NCBI GenBank assembly: GCA_014377425.1
Contig: JACMPQ010000049.1
Span: 1 to 64,000 of the forward strand
Reading direction: 5' to 3'
Length of the DNA stretch: 64,000 bases
Source: Microbacteriaceae bacterium
GTDB lineage: Bacteria; Actinomycetota; Actinomycetes; Actinomycetales; Microbacteriaceae
Position 1 is the stretch's first letter. Each line of letters opens with the position of its first letter. The notes under the pieces were generated by a model, which had not been told where the DNA came from, did not search any database, and saw only the letters and a program-made list of their open reading frames with translations. The translations under genes and the position numbers were made by a program. Below, one piece after another: positions 44,175-53,541 of this stretch.

Positions 44175-45621
44175 CTGCCAATACCGCGAAATTCCCGTCC
44201 CACAAATTCCCGTCCGCGAAATCCCCGTCCGCGAAATTTTCGAGCGCAGCCAACAGGCTCGGAATAATCAGGTGAACATCGCCGCCACCCATGGGAATTA
44301 GGAAATCTCCGGGGCGAGCAATGGCGACCGCGTGGCTGACCGCCGCCTCCCACTCGGCGAAGTAGCCCGACCGCGAGGCATCCTGAAAACGGGAGGTGAT
44401 GAGCTCACCCGACACGCCCGGTTCCGGATCTTGCCGCGCACCGTAGATGGGTACAACCAGGGTGTAATCGGCGAGAGACTCGAAGACCTCGGCAAATTCC
44501 GCTGCCAACATGCGGGTGCGCGAATACAAATGCGGTTGAAAGATCGGAATCAGCCGACCGGAGCCCACGGAGTTTCGCGCTGCGGAAAGCGCAGCGCGAA
44601 TCTCGGTGGGGTGGTGAGCAAAGTCGTCGTATACCCGGATTCCACGCACCTCGCCTCGCAACTCAAATCGCCTCTCGGTTCCGTCGAAGGTGGCAATAGC
44701 CGCACTACTGTTCTTCGGATCAAAGCCGAGTCCGGTCAGCACGGCAAAGGCTCCGGCCGCATTGAGCGCGTTGTGAACACCCGGAACACGCAGAACCATG
44801 GGGTAATCGGCGCCCTCCCAAGACACGACAAACGAGATAGTGGCGCCCGCTTTGACTGAATGGATGCGGACATCCGCTCCCGGCGCGAACCCGAAGGTAA
44901 CCACCCGCGACGCCGACAGCCGAGGGGTGATAGCAACCGCCCCGGGGTCGTCACTGGAGATGGCAACAAATTCGGTCGCCGCATTGGCAAAGCTAATAAA
45001 CGCAGCTTCGAACGCTTCGGCAGATCTGAAGTGATCAAGGTGGTCTGGATCAACGTTGGTGATCAGCGAGATAGCCGTGTCGTAGAGCAAAAAAGAGCCG
45101 TCGGATTCATCCGCTTCTACAACGAACAGGTCGTCGTCCCCAACAGCGGCACTGGCTCCCAGCGAGCGCATGACGCCACCATTGACAAAACTGGGGCTCG
45201 CACCGAGTGCGAGCAAGCCCTCGATGATCATCCCGGTCGACGTGGTCTTTCCGTGAGCTCCGGCAACGGCAACCAAACGTCGGTTTGATGTGAGCCAGGC
45301 CAAGGCCACAGCGCGGTGCACAGCGGGGATGTTGTGTGCTGAAGCCGCCAGAAATTCGGGGTTGTCTTCGGCAATCGCGCCGGTAACCACGAGCGTGTCT
45401 GCACCGACAACGTTCTCGGCGCGGTGACCAATCGAAATGAGCACCCCCTCCGCACGGAGCCCCGAGGTAACTTCGGTATCGCGAATGTCAGAGCCACTCA
45501 CGGTGAATCCCGCAGCGACGAAGAGGTGGGCGATGCCGCTCATCCCGGCGCCACCGATTCCGACGAAGTGGACCCGTCGGGGTGCATCCGGCATGGCCTG
45601 AGAGAAATCTGACTTGATCAC
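44161..45621 (-). CDS. murC: UDP-N-acetylmuramate--L-alanine ligase
   Basis: First amino-acid ligase of the muropeptide pathway, 486 residues. It has [18 protein letters not shown] at 18-35, the ATP loop [12 protein letters not shown] near 120-131, ADESDGSFL and the FDGTERRFE segment. The C-terminus is odd: after the normal end of the ligase, residues about 458-477 repeat a Phe-Ala-Asp-Gly-Asn/Asp unit encoded by 15-bp tandem repeats. Junctions with murG (four-base overlap) and ftsQ (14-base overlap) show tight coupling. Confidence 0.96.
   Translation of the reverse strand: MIKSDFSQAMPDAPRRVHFVGIGGAGMSGIAHLFVAAGFTVSGSDIRDTEVTSGLRAEGVLISIGHRAENVVGADTLVVTGAIAEDNPEFLAASAHNIPAVHRAVALAWLTSNRRLVAVAGAHGKTTSTGMIIEGLLALGASPSFVNGGVMRSLGASAAVGDDDLFVVEADESDGSFLLYDTAISLITNVDPDHLDHFRSAEAFEAAFISFANAATEFVAISSDDPGAVAITPRLSASRVVTFGFAPGADVRIHSVKAGATISFVVSWEGADYPMVLRVPGVHNALNAAGAFAVLTGLGFDPKNSSAAIATFDGTERRFELRGEVRGIRVYDDFAHHPTEIRAALSAARNSVGSGRLIPIFQPHLYSRTRMLAAEFAEVFESLADYTLVVPIYGARQDPEPGVSGELITSRFQDASRSGYFAEWEAAVSHAVAIARPGDFLIPMGGGDVHLIIPSLLAALENFADGDFADGNLWDGNFAVLADEAP
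44186..44240. repeat. 15-bp minisatellite at the 3' end of murC
   Basis: Three consecutive 15-bp units (GCGAAATTCCCGTCC, CACAAATTCCCGTCC, GCGAAATCCCCGTCC on the plus strand) and a partial fourth. They encode a five-residue repeat (Asp-Gly-Asn/Asp-Phe-Ala type) in the MurC tail, just 12 bases from the ftsQ start. Confidence 0.9.
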
Positions 45622-46709
45622 CGTGGTAAACCTACCGGTCTCGAGACGGCCTCATGAATCACGGTGACCAAACGCTCGGCACCATCGCGCGCGGCGAGGG
45701 ACGACGCCGCCGCCGCCAGCGCTGCAATATCAGCCGGGCTCATCAGTAGCGGCAGCAGGTGATCCGCAATCCAATCCGCCGAGAAGTCGGCGTCGTTAAC
45801 CAGCCGAGCCGCGCCAGCCGCCACTGCGTCCGCGGCGTTAAGCCGCTGTTCCCCATTGCCGACAGAGAGTGGCACATATATAGCCGGCAGTGCAAGGGCG
45901 GTAACCTCACTGACCGTTGATGCCCCGGCACGCGCCACAACCAGATCTGCAGACGCAAGCGCCCGGTGCATCTGATCGCTGTAGGGAACCACAACGTATC
46001 CCGCAAGGCTCGGGTAATCGAGTTCGGATCGGGTTCCGCAGATGTGCAGCACCTGCCACCCGGCGCCGAGCACCAGGGTGATCGTCGCTATCAGGGTGCG
46101 ATTGAGCCGATCCGATCCGAGAGATCCACCGGTTACCAACAGCGTTTGTCGATGCGGGTCGAGACCAAACTCGCGCCGAGCGTCTGCCCGCTCTGTGGCT
46201 CGGTCGAGGCTGACAATCTCGGCCCGCAGCGGCATACCCACGACCCGTGCTCGGCGCAGCGCGGTACGGCTGAAAGCCACACCGACGAACGGCGTTAGCA
46301 GGCTACCAAAACGGTTAGCCATGCCGGCACGAGCATTTGCCTCATGAACAACAATGGGGATTCGCATCAGGCGAGCGGCGAGATATGCCGGTGCGGCCAC
46401 ATAGCCGCCAAAGCCAACGACAACGTCGATTTGATGCTCACTCAAAATGTGACGAACCGACCGGATGAGCGCCACAAACTGCCCCGGAAATCGCAGGGCC
46501 GCAACTCCGAACCGCCGAGGGAATGGCAGTCGAGCAACCGTCAGGAGGCGATAGCCGCGCGCGGGAACCAAACGAGCTTCGAGTCCCTCATTCGTGCCAA
46601 GCACCAGAATTTCGGCCGCCGAGTCTTCGAACCGTAGACGGTCGGCAGTGGCCAACAGCGGATTCACATGCCCCGCGGTTCCGCCGCCGGCCATGAGGTA
46701 GCGGGTCAT
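45618..46709 (-). CDS. murG: UDP-GlcNAc--undecaprenyl-pyrophosphoryl-MurNAc-pentapeptide transferase MurG
   Basis: Converts lipid I to lipid II at the inner face of the membrane, 363 residues. N-terminal loop [14 protein letters not shown] near 7-20, [28 protein letters not shown], and the donor-site [25 protein letters not shown] all match the family. It overlaps both ftsW and murC by four bases. Confidence 0.96.
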   Translation of the reverse strand: MTRYLMAGGGTAGHVNPLLATADRLRFEDSAAEILVLGTNEGLEARLVPARGYRLLTVARLPFPRRFGVAALRFPGQFVALIRSVRHILSEHQIDVVVGFGGYVAAPAYLAARLMRIPIVVHEANARAGMANRFGSLLTPFVGVAFSRTALRRARVVGMPLRAEIVSLDRATERADARREFGLDPHRQTLLVTGGSLGSDRLNRTLIATITLVLGAGWQVLHICGTRSELDYPSLAGYVVVPYSDQMHRALASADLVVARAGASTVSEVTALALPAIYVPLSVGNGEQRLNAADAVAAGAARLVNDADFSADWIADHLLPLLMSPADIAALAAAASSLAARDGAERLVTVIHEAVSRPVGLPR

Positions 46710-47911
46710 CCCTTTTCCACAACGGAACGTTTCGGAGCCGGATGCTGATTTCTCGCGAACGAGAGGGCGATCCCGATAGCCAGCAGGGTTGTCGTCAGGG
46801 CGGAGCCGCCCGAAGACATCAGTGGCAGAGGAACCCCCAACACCGGCAACACTCCGAGCACCACCGCAATGTTCACAAAGGCCTGACTCACGATCCAGAC
46901 CATGATGGCGCCAACCGTGATGCGCGCGAACGGGTCAGGATTGGAACGGATAATTCGCAGAAACGAGAATGCCAGCAGGACGAATAACAACAGCACCAGG
47001 ATGGTTCCCAGAAGACCAAGCTCTTCGCCGATAATTGCAAAAATGAAGTCGCTGGATGCCTCGGGCAGCCAGAGCCACTTTGCCTTTGAGTTTCCGAGCC
47101 CTGAGCCAAACACACCCCCGGCCGCTAGCGCCCACCACCCGTGTACGGTTTGCCAGCAGGCATCGACGTAGGCGTTGGGTGAGGTGCAGCCACTCAACCA
47201 GGCGTCAATTCGACCGCTGCGCGATGACCGAGAAAAAGCCGCTAGCGGTCCAAAAACAAGCGCTATGCCGATCGGGATAGCCAACAGACGCAGGCGCACG
47301 CCGGCTAGAAACAGAGCCCCAAGCACCAACGCCATGATGATCGTTACGGTTCCGAGGTCGCCACCCAACAACACCAGAAGCATTGCCGCTCCGGCAACGG
47401 GCGCGATCGGCCACGCCACCTGTCGAATATCGTGCAGGCGATCCATCCGGGTAGCCAGAATAGATGCGATCCAAATCGCCAGCGACACCTTGGTGAACTC
47501 GCTGGGTTGCAGGGTGAAACTGCCCAGCGCGAGCCAGTTGGTGTTTCCGCCGCGCGAGACTCCCAGCGGGGTGGCGACCACCAGGATTTGGAGAAACACG
47601 CTCCCCAAGATCGCCAGGCCCGCCCATTTTTTCCAAAATGACGAAGGAGCACGCGATGCCAGCAGCATAATCGGGACGCCGATGATGGCAAACAGGCCCT
47701 GGCGCATAAACCCGCTAAAGAAATCATCCGTCTCGGTATAGGAGGTCACCGAAGACGAGGACAACACCATCACCAACCCAAACACGACCAGAAAGAGTGT
47801 CGTACCCAGAAGCAGGAAATAATTGCCCGTCTCGGCTGCAAAAATCTTGCGTACACCGACGATTGCGGTTGCGGATCCGGAGCGCGCCTTAACCGTCCGA
47901 GTGTCACTCAT
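46706..47911 (-). CDS. ftsW: Lipid II polymerase FtsW (SEDS glycosyltransferase)
   Basis: Polytopic SEDS-family peptidoglycan glycosyltransferase of the divisome, 401 residues with about ten hydrophobic segments. Typical SEDS segments include VVFGLVMVLSSSSV, NWLALGSFTLQPSEFTKVSLAIW, LGGDLGTVTIIMALVLGALF and GVPLPLMSSGGSALTTTLLAIG. The start at ATG 47911 gives an eight-base overlap with murD; an ATG at 47950 is in frame but less likely. It works together with FtsI, encoded upstream. Confidence 0.95.
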   Translation of the reverse strand: MSDTRTVKARSGSATAIVGVRKIFAAETGNYFLLLGTTLFLVVFGLVMVLSSSSVTSYTETDDFFSGFMRQGLFAIIGVPIMLLASRAPSSFWKKWAGLAILGSVFLQILVVATPLGVSRGGNTNWLALGSFTLQPSEFTKVSLAIWIASILATRMDRLHDIRQVAWPIAPVAGAAMLLVLLGGDLGTVTIIMALVLGALFLAGVRLRLLAIPIGIALVFGPLAAFSRSSRSGRIDAWLSGCTSPNAYVDACWQTVHGWWALAAGGVFGSGLGNSKAKWLWLPEASSDFIFAIIGEELGLLGTILVLLLFVLLAFSFLRIIRSNPDPFARITVGAIMVWIVSQAFVNIAVVLGVLPVLGVPLPLMSSGGSALTTTLLAIGIALSFARNQHPAPKRSVVEKG

Positions 47912-49487
47912 CGGTTGAGGCCGGAGCTTCGGATGGTTGCGCCTGGCCATGCGACTCGACTCCTAGAAGGTTTCGAACGGCAGCGGTGAACTGTCGGCCT
48001 CGATCGGCATAGTCAATGAATTGATCCATGGATGCTGCAGCCGGCGCTAACAAGACCGTGTCGCCCGACCGTGCAAGGGAAGCGGCCAACCGCACCGCGC
48101 TCACCATCACCTCACCAGTGTCGTTCGAGGCAACCTCAAGCACGGGAGTTTGCGGGGCGTGTCGCGCAAACAGGTCGCGAAGTTCCGAACGCTCGAGACC
48201 AATGAGGACAACGGCTCGAAGTCGCGGTAAAGCGAATTCGATCGTTTGACCGAGGTCAACGCCCTTGAAGAGCCCGCCGACGATCCAGACCACGGACTCG
48301 AAGGATGCCAGAGCTGCCCGAGCGGCGTGAGGGTTTGTGGCTTTCGAGTCATCCACCCAGCTAATTTTGCCGACCGTTGCCACGGTCTGTAGTCGGTGAT
48401 TGTCGATGCGAAAACTGGCCAGGGCGTGTCTGATGCGCTCGGGGCTGACGTCAAACGATCGGGCCAGAGCTGCGGCCGCGAGAACGTCCGAGACGAGATG
48501 GGGGGCGTCGAGCCCGACGGCGGCCAGCTGCTCGACGCTTGTAATTTCGATCGCACCGGTATGCCGCTCCGCCAAGAATGCGCGGTCCAGGAGGTAATCG
48601 CTGACCACCCCGAAGTCGCTGGGACCCGGCACAGCGAGCCCAAATCCGATTGCCCGGCACCCCTCGACAACCTCGGCATCCTCCACCATTGTTCGAGTGA
48701 CGGCGTCATCACGATTGAACACGCATGAAATCCGCGTGTTGGCATACACCTTGGCCTTTGCCGCCGCGTACGAGTCAGCGCCGCCGTGCCAGTCGAGGTG
48801 GTCATCCGCCAGATTCAGGCACACGCTGGAATGAGCAGAAACCGTGTGGGTGTAGTGCAGTTGGAAACTCGACAGTTCTACCACCAGGGCGTCGTATCCC
48901 TGTGGATCCCTAATGGCGTCAAGAATCGGCACACCGACGTTGCCGCAGGCAATTACTCGGTGCCCGGCGGCCGCGAACATCGCCGTAGCCAGTCGTACCG
49001 TCGTGGTCTTGCCATTGGTTCCGGTCACCGTGAACCACTCGGCGGCCACCAATTTGCCACTCGCATTTTGGCGCGTCACCTTATCTCTCAGCCGCCACGC
49101 CAACTCCACATCGCCCCAGGCGGTCACCGCATTGTCGCGTGCCCAAAGCACGAGTTCATGGTTCGGGGCAAAGCCCGGGGAGACCACGAGAAGATCGGGT
49201 CGAAAATTTGCCAGTGCAGCGGTGGCCGCTGCACCCTTCAACGTCTGGCCGACCGACGGTTGGTACAAGCCCGCGCCGATGACCGTCAGTAGATCCTCTC
49301 GCTCGACAGATTCCATCGCCGATGCGGATGCCAAATCTGTCTGCTCGGAGAACACCGTGGTGGTGACACCCAATTCCATTAGGGTGTCCGCTACCGAGAA
49401 TCCGGTAACCCCAAGGCCGAGAACCGCGACCCGCAGACCGGTCCAATCCTCGTGCCAGCTGGTTAGAGCGTCGAGCCGTTCGGTCAT
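47904..49487 (-). CDS. murD: UDP-N-acetylmuramoyl-L-alanine--D-glutamate ligase
   Basis: Adds D-Glu to the muropeptide, 527 residues. It has RVAVLGLGVTGFSVADTL near the N-terminus, the ATP loop TGTNGKTTTVRL, NLADDHLDWHGG and SWVDDSKATNPHAARAAL (family signature). I chose ATG 49487, which overlaps the mraY stop as ATGA; ATG 49499 is four codons upstream in frame. It is somewhat longer than E. coli MurD, as is usual in this group. Confidence 0.95.
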   Translation of the reverse strand: MTERLDALTSWHEDWTGLRVAVLGLGVTGFSVADTLMELGVTTTVFSEQTDLASASAMESVEREDLLTVIGAGLYQPSVGQTLKGAAATAALANFRPDLLVVSPGFAPNHELVLWARDNAVTAWGDVELAWRLRDKVTRQNASGKLVAAEWFTVTGTNGKTTTVRLATAMFAAAGHRVIACGNVGVPILDAIRDPQGYDALVVELSSFQLHYTHTVSAHSSVCLNLADDHLDWHGGADSYAAAKAKVYANTRISCVFNRDDAVTRTMVEDAEVVEGCRAIGFGLAVPGPSDFGVVSDYLLDRAFLAERHTGAIEITSVEQLAAVGLDAPHLVSDVLAAAALARSFDVSPERIRHALASFRIDNHRLQTVATVGKISWVDDSKATNPHAARAALASFESVVWIVGGLFKGVDLGQTIEFALPRLRAVVLIGLERSELRDLFARHAPQTPVLEVASNDTGEVMVSAVRLAASLARSGDTVLLAPAAASMDQFIDYADRGRQFTAAVRNLLGVESHGQAQPSEAPASTDE

Positions 49488-50581
49488 CGATACAGCCATT
49501 CCGCGTAAAATACGCCGACCCCGCTTGCTACAAACAATCCGGCAATGATCCAGAACCGAACCACGATGGTCACTTCAGCCCAACCCTTCATCTCAAAATG
49601 GTGATGAAGGGGGCTCGCCCGCCAGATGCGCTTACCGCGGCTGAGCTTGAAATAGATACGCTGCACAATCACCTGACCGGTAATGATCAGATACAAGCCC
49701 CCGATCAGCACGAGCAGCACTTCGGTACGCGAAAGGATCGCCAGCGCCGCCAGCGCACCGCCAATGGCAAACGCCCCTGTGTCCCCCATCATGATTTGAG
49801 CTGGAGAGGTATTCCACCAGAGAAAACCGATCAGGGCACCCACGATCGCCGCGGCAATAACCGAGAGGTCGAGGGGGCTCGAGACTTCGTAACATTTGAA
49901 CCGGTCGGCCTCGATGAGACGTCCGCTAAAGCACGATTGATTGTTTTGCCAGAACCCGATCACGATGTAGGACCCGATTGCCAGCACCGAGGATCCGGCG
50001 GCAAGCCCGTCGAGACCGTCGGTCAGGTTCACCGCATTGGAAACGCTCGTAGTAATGAGTACCACCCACGCCACGAGCAAGATGATTCCCACCCCGGTGC
50101 CAAAAACGGCGACGAAGTCGAACGGCAAATCGCGAACGAATGATATGGCGGTGGAGATAGGCATCGCTTGGTGACTGTCGCGGTAATTGAGTGCGATCAC
50201 CGTAAAAACGACCCCGGCGACCACCGTTCCCACGATCTTCAATGGGCCGCTGAGTCCGGTGCTGTTTTTGCGTCGCACCTTCAGGTAGTCATCGACAAAC
50301 CCGACGATACCGAGACTCACCATCATCAAAATGACGAGCAACCCCGAACCGGTGGGGCCCTCCCGGCCGGCCCAGTGCCCGACAAAATAGCCGACGATAG
50401 CGGCACTGATGAAGACCACTCCCCCCATTGAGGGAGTTCCGCGCTTCATCACGTGGGCGGTAGGGGTGTCGGCCCGAACGAACTGCCCCAGGTTGAGCCG
50501 CCGGAAGGCTCGCGCAAAAAGCGGCGTGAGCAGCAGCGTGAAGATCATGGCGACCAGCGCCGAGGTGAGAAGGGTGATCAC
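49484..50581 (-). CDS. mraY: Phospho-N-acetylmuramoyl-pentapeptide transferase
   Basis: Membrane enzyme that makes lipid I from UDP-MurNAc-pentapeptide and undecaprenyl phosphate, 365 residues with about ten membrane helices. Signature motifs are HVMKRGTPSMGGVVF, GFVDDYLKVRRKNSTGL (the Asp pair), NAVNLTDGLDGLAAG and the late PLHHHFEMKGWAE. It overlaps murF and murD by four bases. Confidence 0.97.
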   Translation of the reverse strand: MITLLTSALVAMIFTLLLTPLFARAFRRLNLGQFVRADTPTAHVMKRGTPSMGGVVFISAAIVGYFVGHWAGREGPTGSGLLVILMMVSLGIVGFVDDYLKVRRKNSTGLSGPLKIVGTVVAGVVFTVIALNYRDSHQAMPISTAISFVRDLPFDFVAVFGTGVGIILLVAWVVLITTSVSNAVNLTDGLDGLAAGSSVLAIGSYIVIGFWQNNQSCFSGRLIEADRFKCYEVSSPLDLSVIAAAIVGALIGFLWWNTSPAQIMMGDTGAFAIGGALAALAILSRTEVLLVLIGGLYLIITGQVIVQRIYFKLSRGKRIWRASPLHHHFEMKGWAEVTIVVRFWIIAGLFVASGVGVFYAEWLYR

Positions 50582-51984
50582 GCAGAAACCCCGCCGAGCC
50601 TGTCTCCGAGAAAGCGCAGATTTGCCGACTTCGATGATTTGACCAACACAACGTCGCCCGCGCGCAGCTTGCCGTTCAGTAGCTCAAAGGCGTCCTCGGC
50701 GGTAGCGACCAGGCGGGACTCGCCATCCCACGAGCCCTCGAGCCCGGCGGCATTGTGAATGTGGCGGGCACCGTGACCGACGACGATCAGCTGAGCGATG
50801 TTCAGACGAACAGCTAGCCGGCCAATCCGGTCGTGTTCATCTTGAGCGAATTCACCCAGTTCCGCCATCTCCCCCAAAATAGCGACCGATCGCCGTTCAC
50901 CCCGAGTGAGTTGAGCCAGCGTTTTCAAAGCCGCCGCCATCGAATCCGGGCTCGCGTTATACGCATCATTGATGATCATCACGTCGTTGCCGGGGTAAAG
51001 AACCTCCATACGCCAGCGCTCCGCGCGGGTCAGTGACTCTAACGCCTGAATCGCAGGATCCAGTGGCACGCCAAGTTCGCGACAAACGGAGATGGCCGCG
51101 AGGGCATTCATCACGTGGTGTTCACCAAGAATCTGGAGCGAAACGCTTTGCTTGGTTCCGTCTGTCTGCAGCACAAATACGGTGCCGGATGCCGTCGCCT
51201 CGAGTTCTGAAGCCCGAACGTCGGCCTGAGCGTCGAGCCCAAACGTCACCACAGCGGCCTGGGTGAGTTCGGACATCGCTGCAACACGCTCGTCGTCAAG
51301 ATTGAGCACCGCGACCGCGGACTCGGGCAATCCGATGACGATCTCCGACTTGGCACGGGCCGTCTGATCAATCCCGCCAAATTCGCCGGCATGCGCAAGC
51401 CCGACCGAGAGAACAACCGACACATCGGGGATGGCAATTTGCACGAGCTTTGCGATCTCCCCCACCCCAGAGGCACCCATTTCGATCACAAGGTAGCGCG
51501 TTTGGGTGGTAACCCCGAGCATTGAGAGCGGTGCGCCGATGTGATTGTTGAACGAACCCTCGGGCGCCACGGTTTCGCCGGCGGTAGCGAGCATGGCGCG
51601 CAGCATGTTTTTTGTGGTGGTCTTGCCGTTGGATCCCGTGATCCCGATCACGCGGAGTCCGCCGCGCGATCGGACCTCGGCCACGACGAAACTCGCCAAT
51701 GCCGACAGGGCGGCGGCGGCATCCGACACAATAATCTGATTTGTGGCCATGTTGAGCTTTCGCTCGGTAAAGATGACCACCGCGCCGTTGTCCACTGCGT
51801 CGTCGGCGAAGAGGTGGCCGTCGGTTACCTCGCCGGGGATGGCGAAGAAGAGATCCCCCGGTGTGATCAGTCGAGAATCCGTGCGAACGGTTCCGGTGAC
51901 GAGCACCTGTTCTGCGCCGGCCTGCGCCGGGTTCAGCGTGCCGTCGACGGCTGTTGCGAGAGCGGCGAGGGTGAGGGCGATCAT
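50578..51984 (-). CDS. murF: UDP-N-acetylmuramoyl-tripeptide--D-alanyl-D-alanine ligase
   Basis: Adds D-Ala-D-Ala, 468 residues from ATG 51984, which lies four bases after the murE stop; the frame is open further into murE but that extension does not look like MurF. Motifs are the ATP loop GITGSNGKTTTKNML, VVLSVGLAHAGEFGG and NDAYNASPDSMAAALKTL. It overlaps mraY by four bases. Confidence 0.95.
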   Translation of the reverse strand: MIALTLAALATAVDGTLNPAQAGAEQVLVTGTVRTDSRLITPGDLFFAIPGEVTDGHLFADDAVDNGAVVIFTERKLNMATNQIIVSDAAAALSALASFVVAEVRSRGGLRVIGITGSNGKTTTKNMLRAMLATAGETVAPEGSFNNHIGAPLSMLGVTTQTRYLVIEMGASGVGEIAKLVQIAIPDVSVVLSVGLAHAGEFGGIDQTARAKSEIVIGLPESAVAVLNLDDERVAAMSELTQAAVVTFGLDAQADVRASELEATASGTVFVLQTDGTKQSVSLQILGEHHVMNALAAISVCRELGVPLDPAIQALESLTRAERWRMEVLYPGNDVMIINDAYNASPDSMAAALKTLAQLTRGERRSVAILGEMAELGEFAQDEHDRIGRLAVRLNIAQLIVVGHGARHIHNAAGLEGSWDGESRLVATAEDAFELLNGKLRAGDVVLVKSSKSANLRFLGDRLGGVSA

Positions 51985-51988
51985 CTTG

Positions 51989-53527
51989 TTACCAACCTGC
52001 TTCACGAAGCGCCTCGCGCGCCTCTGCTCGAGCCGAGTAGGGCGTGCGAACGCCTCGGATGTCACGGTAGTCCTGATGGCCGGGGCCCGCCCACAAAATG
52101 GTGTCGCCGTCCCTCGCGAGGGAAACGGCACGGCGAATGGCCTGTTCGGGTGGGCTCACCTGAAAAAGTTCTGCCTGATGCTCGGCGAGGGATGCCCCCT
52201 CCACGAGGGTGGCCCGGATCGACTCAGGGTCCTCGAACCGCGGGTGATGATCGGTGACCACGAGAATGTCTGAGCCCTCAGACGCTACCCGCCCCATCTC
52301 GTGACGTTTGGTCGCATCGCGGTCACCGTCAGCGCCGAACACCATAATGACGCGGCCGGTGGTAAACGTTCTCACCGCCGCCAGAGTGTTGAGGAAGGCA
52401 TCCGGACTGTGTCCAAAGTCAACAAATACTGCTGGGCCGGTTTCTCCTGATACACGCTCGGTGCGTCCGGGGAGGTAGGCGCGAATGCCGGACGACCCCA
52501 GCTGCTCGGCGATGGTGGCAAACGGGTACCCGGCTTCAACCAACATCACGATAGCGAGCCCGGCGTTGGCCGCCATGTGACGTCCGATGAGGGGGACTCG
52601 GGTGCTGAACGATTGGCCTTCCGGGCCGCGGAGAGTAAATCCGGTCCACTCGGCGCGCTCCTCATCGATTTGCACATTCCAGTCACCGGGTGTTGTCGGC
52701 AGCGATGAGATTGTTGTGACCGGAATTTGGGATGCTTCTGCGAGACGGTTTCCGTAGCTCGAGTCGAGGCTGACCACTCCCCTGCCACCACGGGCGGGGT
52801 CAAATAGCGCCGCCTTAGCCTCGAAGTATTCGTCCATCGTTTCGTAGTCGTCGAGGTGATCGTGGCTCAGGTTGGTGAATGCCACCACATCGAAAAAAAT
52901 TCCGTCTACGCGATTGCGGCTCAGCGCCTGCGCGCTGACCTCAATTGCGGCAGCGGAAACGTCTGACTCCTGCATGCGCGCCAGTAGCGCGTGCATCTCG
53001 CTGGCTTCCGGTGTAGTGAGTCGGCTCACAACGGTGAGATCGCCAATGTGACGTTCGGCCGTTGAGCTGAGGCCGGTCACCACTCCGAGCTGGCGCAGAA
53101 TAGCTTCCAGGATGTAGGCGGTTGAGGTCTTTCCGTTTGTTCCGGTTACACCGAAAAGTTGCGGTACATTCTCGCGGGTTCGATACACCCAGGCGGAGAG
53201 TTCGCCCAGTAGTGCCCGCGGCGAAGTAGTTACCAACACCGGAAACCCCACTGGGCTTTCGCGGAGTGATCCAGCAGCGTCGGTCACCATCGCAACGGCT
53301 CCCGCAGCACGCGCGTCATCGGCAAAGTCTGCCCCGTGGCTGTTTGCCCCGGGCACACCGACATAGAGATCGCCGGGCTGCACCTCCGTGGAGCGCAGGG
53401 TTACTCCAGTCACGGCCACCGCACCGATATCGCCCGAAAAGTCGAGCGAGAAGTGACTGATGAGCTGGTCTAGTGGCCGAGCTTCTGGGTATTCGGGCCG
53501 CAACACGGGGGGCATCCGAGAATTCAC
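51989..53527 (-). CDS. murE: UDP-N-acetylmuramoyl-tripeptide synthetase MurE
   Basis: Adds the third residue of the stem peptide, 512 residues from GTG 53527 (GAGG six bases upstream). The ATP loop is VTGTNGKTSTAYIL and the carbamylated-Lys region FTNLSHDHLDDY. At the amino-acid selectivity loop, where meso-DAP-adding MurE has DNPR, this protein reads DHHPR at residues 426-430. That argues against meso-DAP and fits Microbacteriaceae, whose third residue is typically another amino acid such as Lys, Orn, Dab or Hse. Which one cannot be told from sequence. Confidence 0.94.
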   Translation of the reverse strand: MNSRMPPVLRPEYPEARPLDQLISHFSLDFSGDIGAVAVTGVTLRSTEVQPGDLYVGVPGANSHGADFADDARAAGAVAMVTDAAGSLRESPVGFPVLVTTSPRALLGELSAWVYRTRENVPQLFGVTGTNGKTSTAYILEAILRQLGVVTGLSSTAERHIGDLTVVSRLTTPEASEMHALLARMQESDVSAAAIEVSAQALSRNRVDGIFFDVVAFTNLSHDHLDDYETMDEYFEAKAALFDPARGGRGVVSLDSSYGNRLAEASQIPVTTISSLPTTPGDWNVQIDEERAEWTGFTLRGPEGQSFSTRVPLIGRHMAANAGLAIVMLVEAGYPFATIAEQLGSSGIRAYLPGRTERVSGETGPAVFVDFGHSPDAFLNTLAAVRTFTTGRVIMVFGADGDRDATKRHEMGRVASEGSDILVVTDHHPRFEDPESIRATLVEGASLAEHQAELFQVSPPEQAIRRAVSLARDGDTILWAGPGHQDYRDIRGVRTPYSARAEAREALREAGW

Positions 53528-53541
53528 GGCGTCCTCATTTC

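Noticed and set aside
44186-44240. Short tandem repeats considered as a CRISPR array
   Set aside because: Units are 15 bp, contiguous, without spacers, and in frame inside murC.
51985-52131. N-terminal extension of MurF into murE
   Set aside because: The extra 49 residues are Arg/Pro-rich with no MurF similarity and are antiphase to the conserved MurE C-terminus; ATG 51984 fits the operon spacing.
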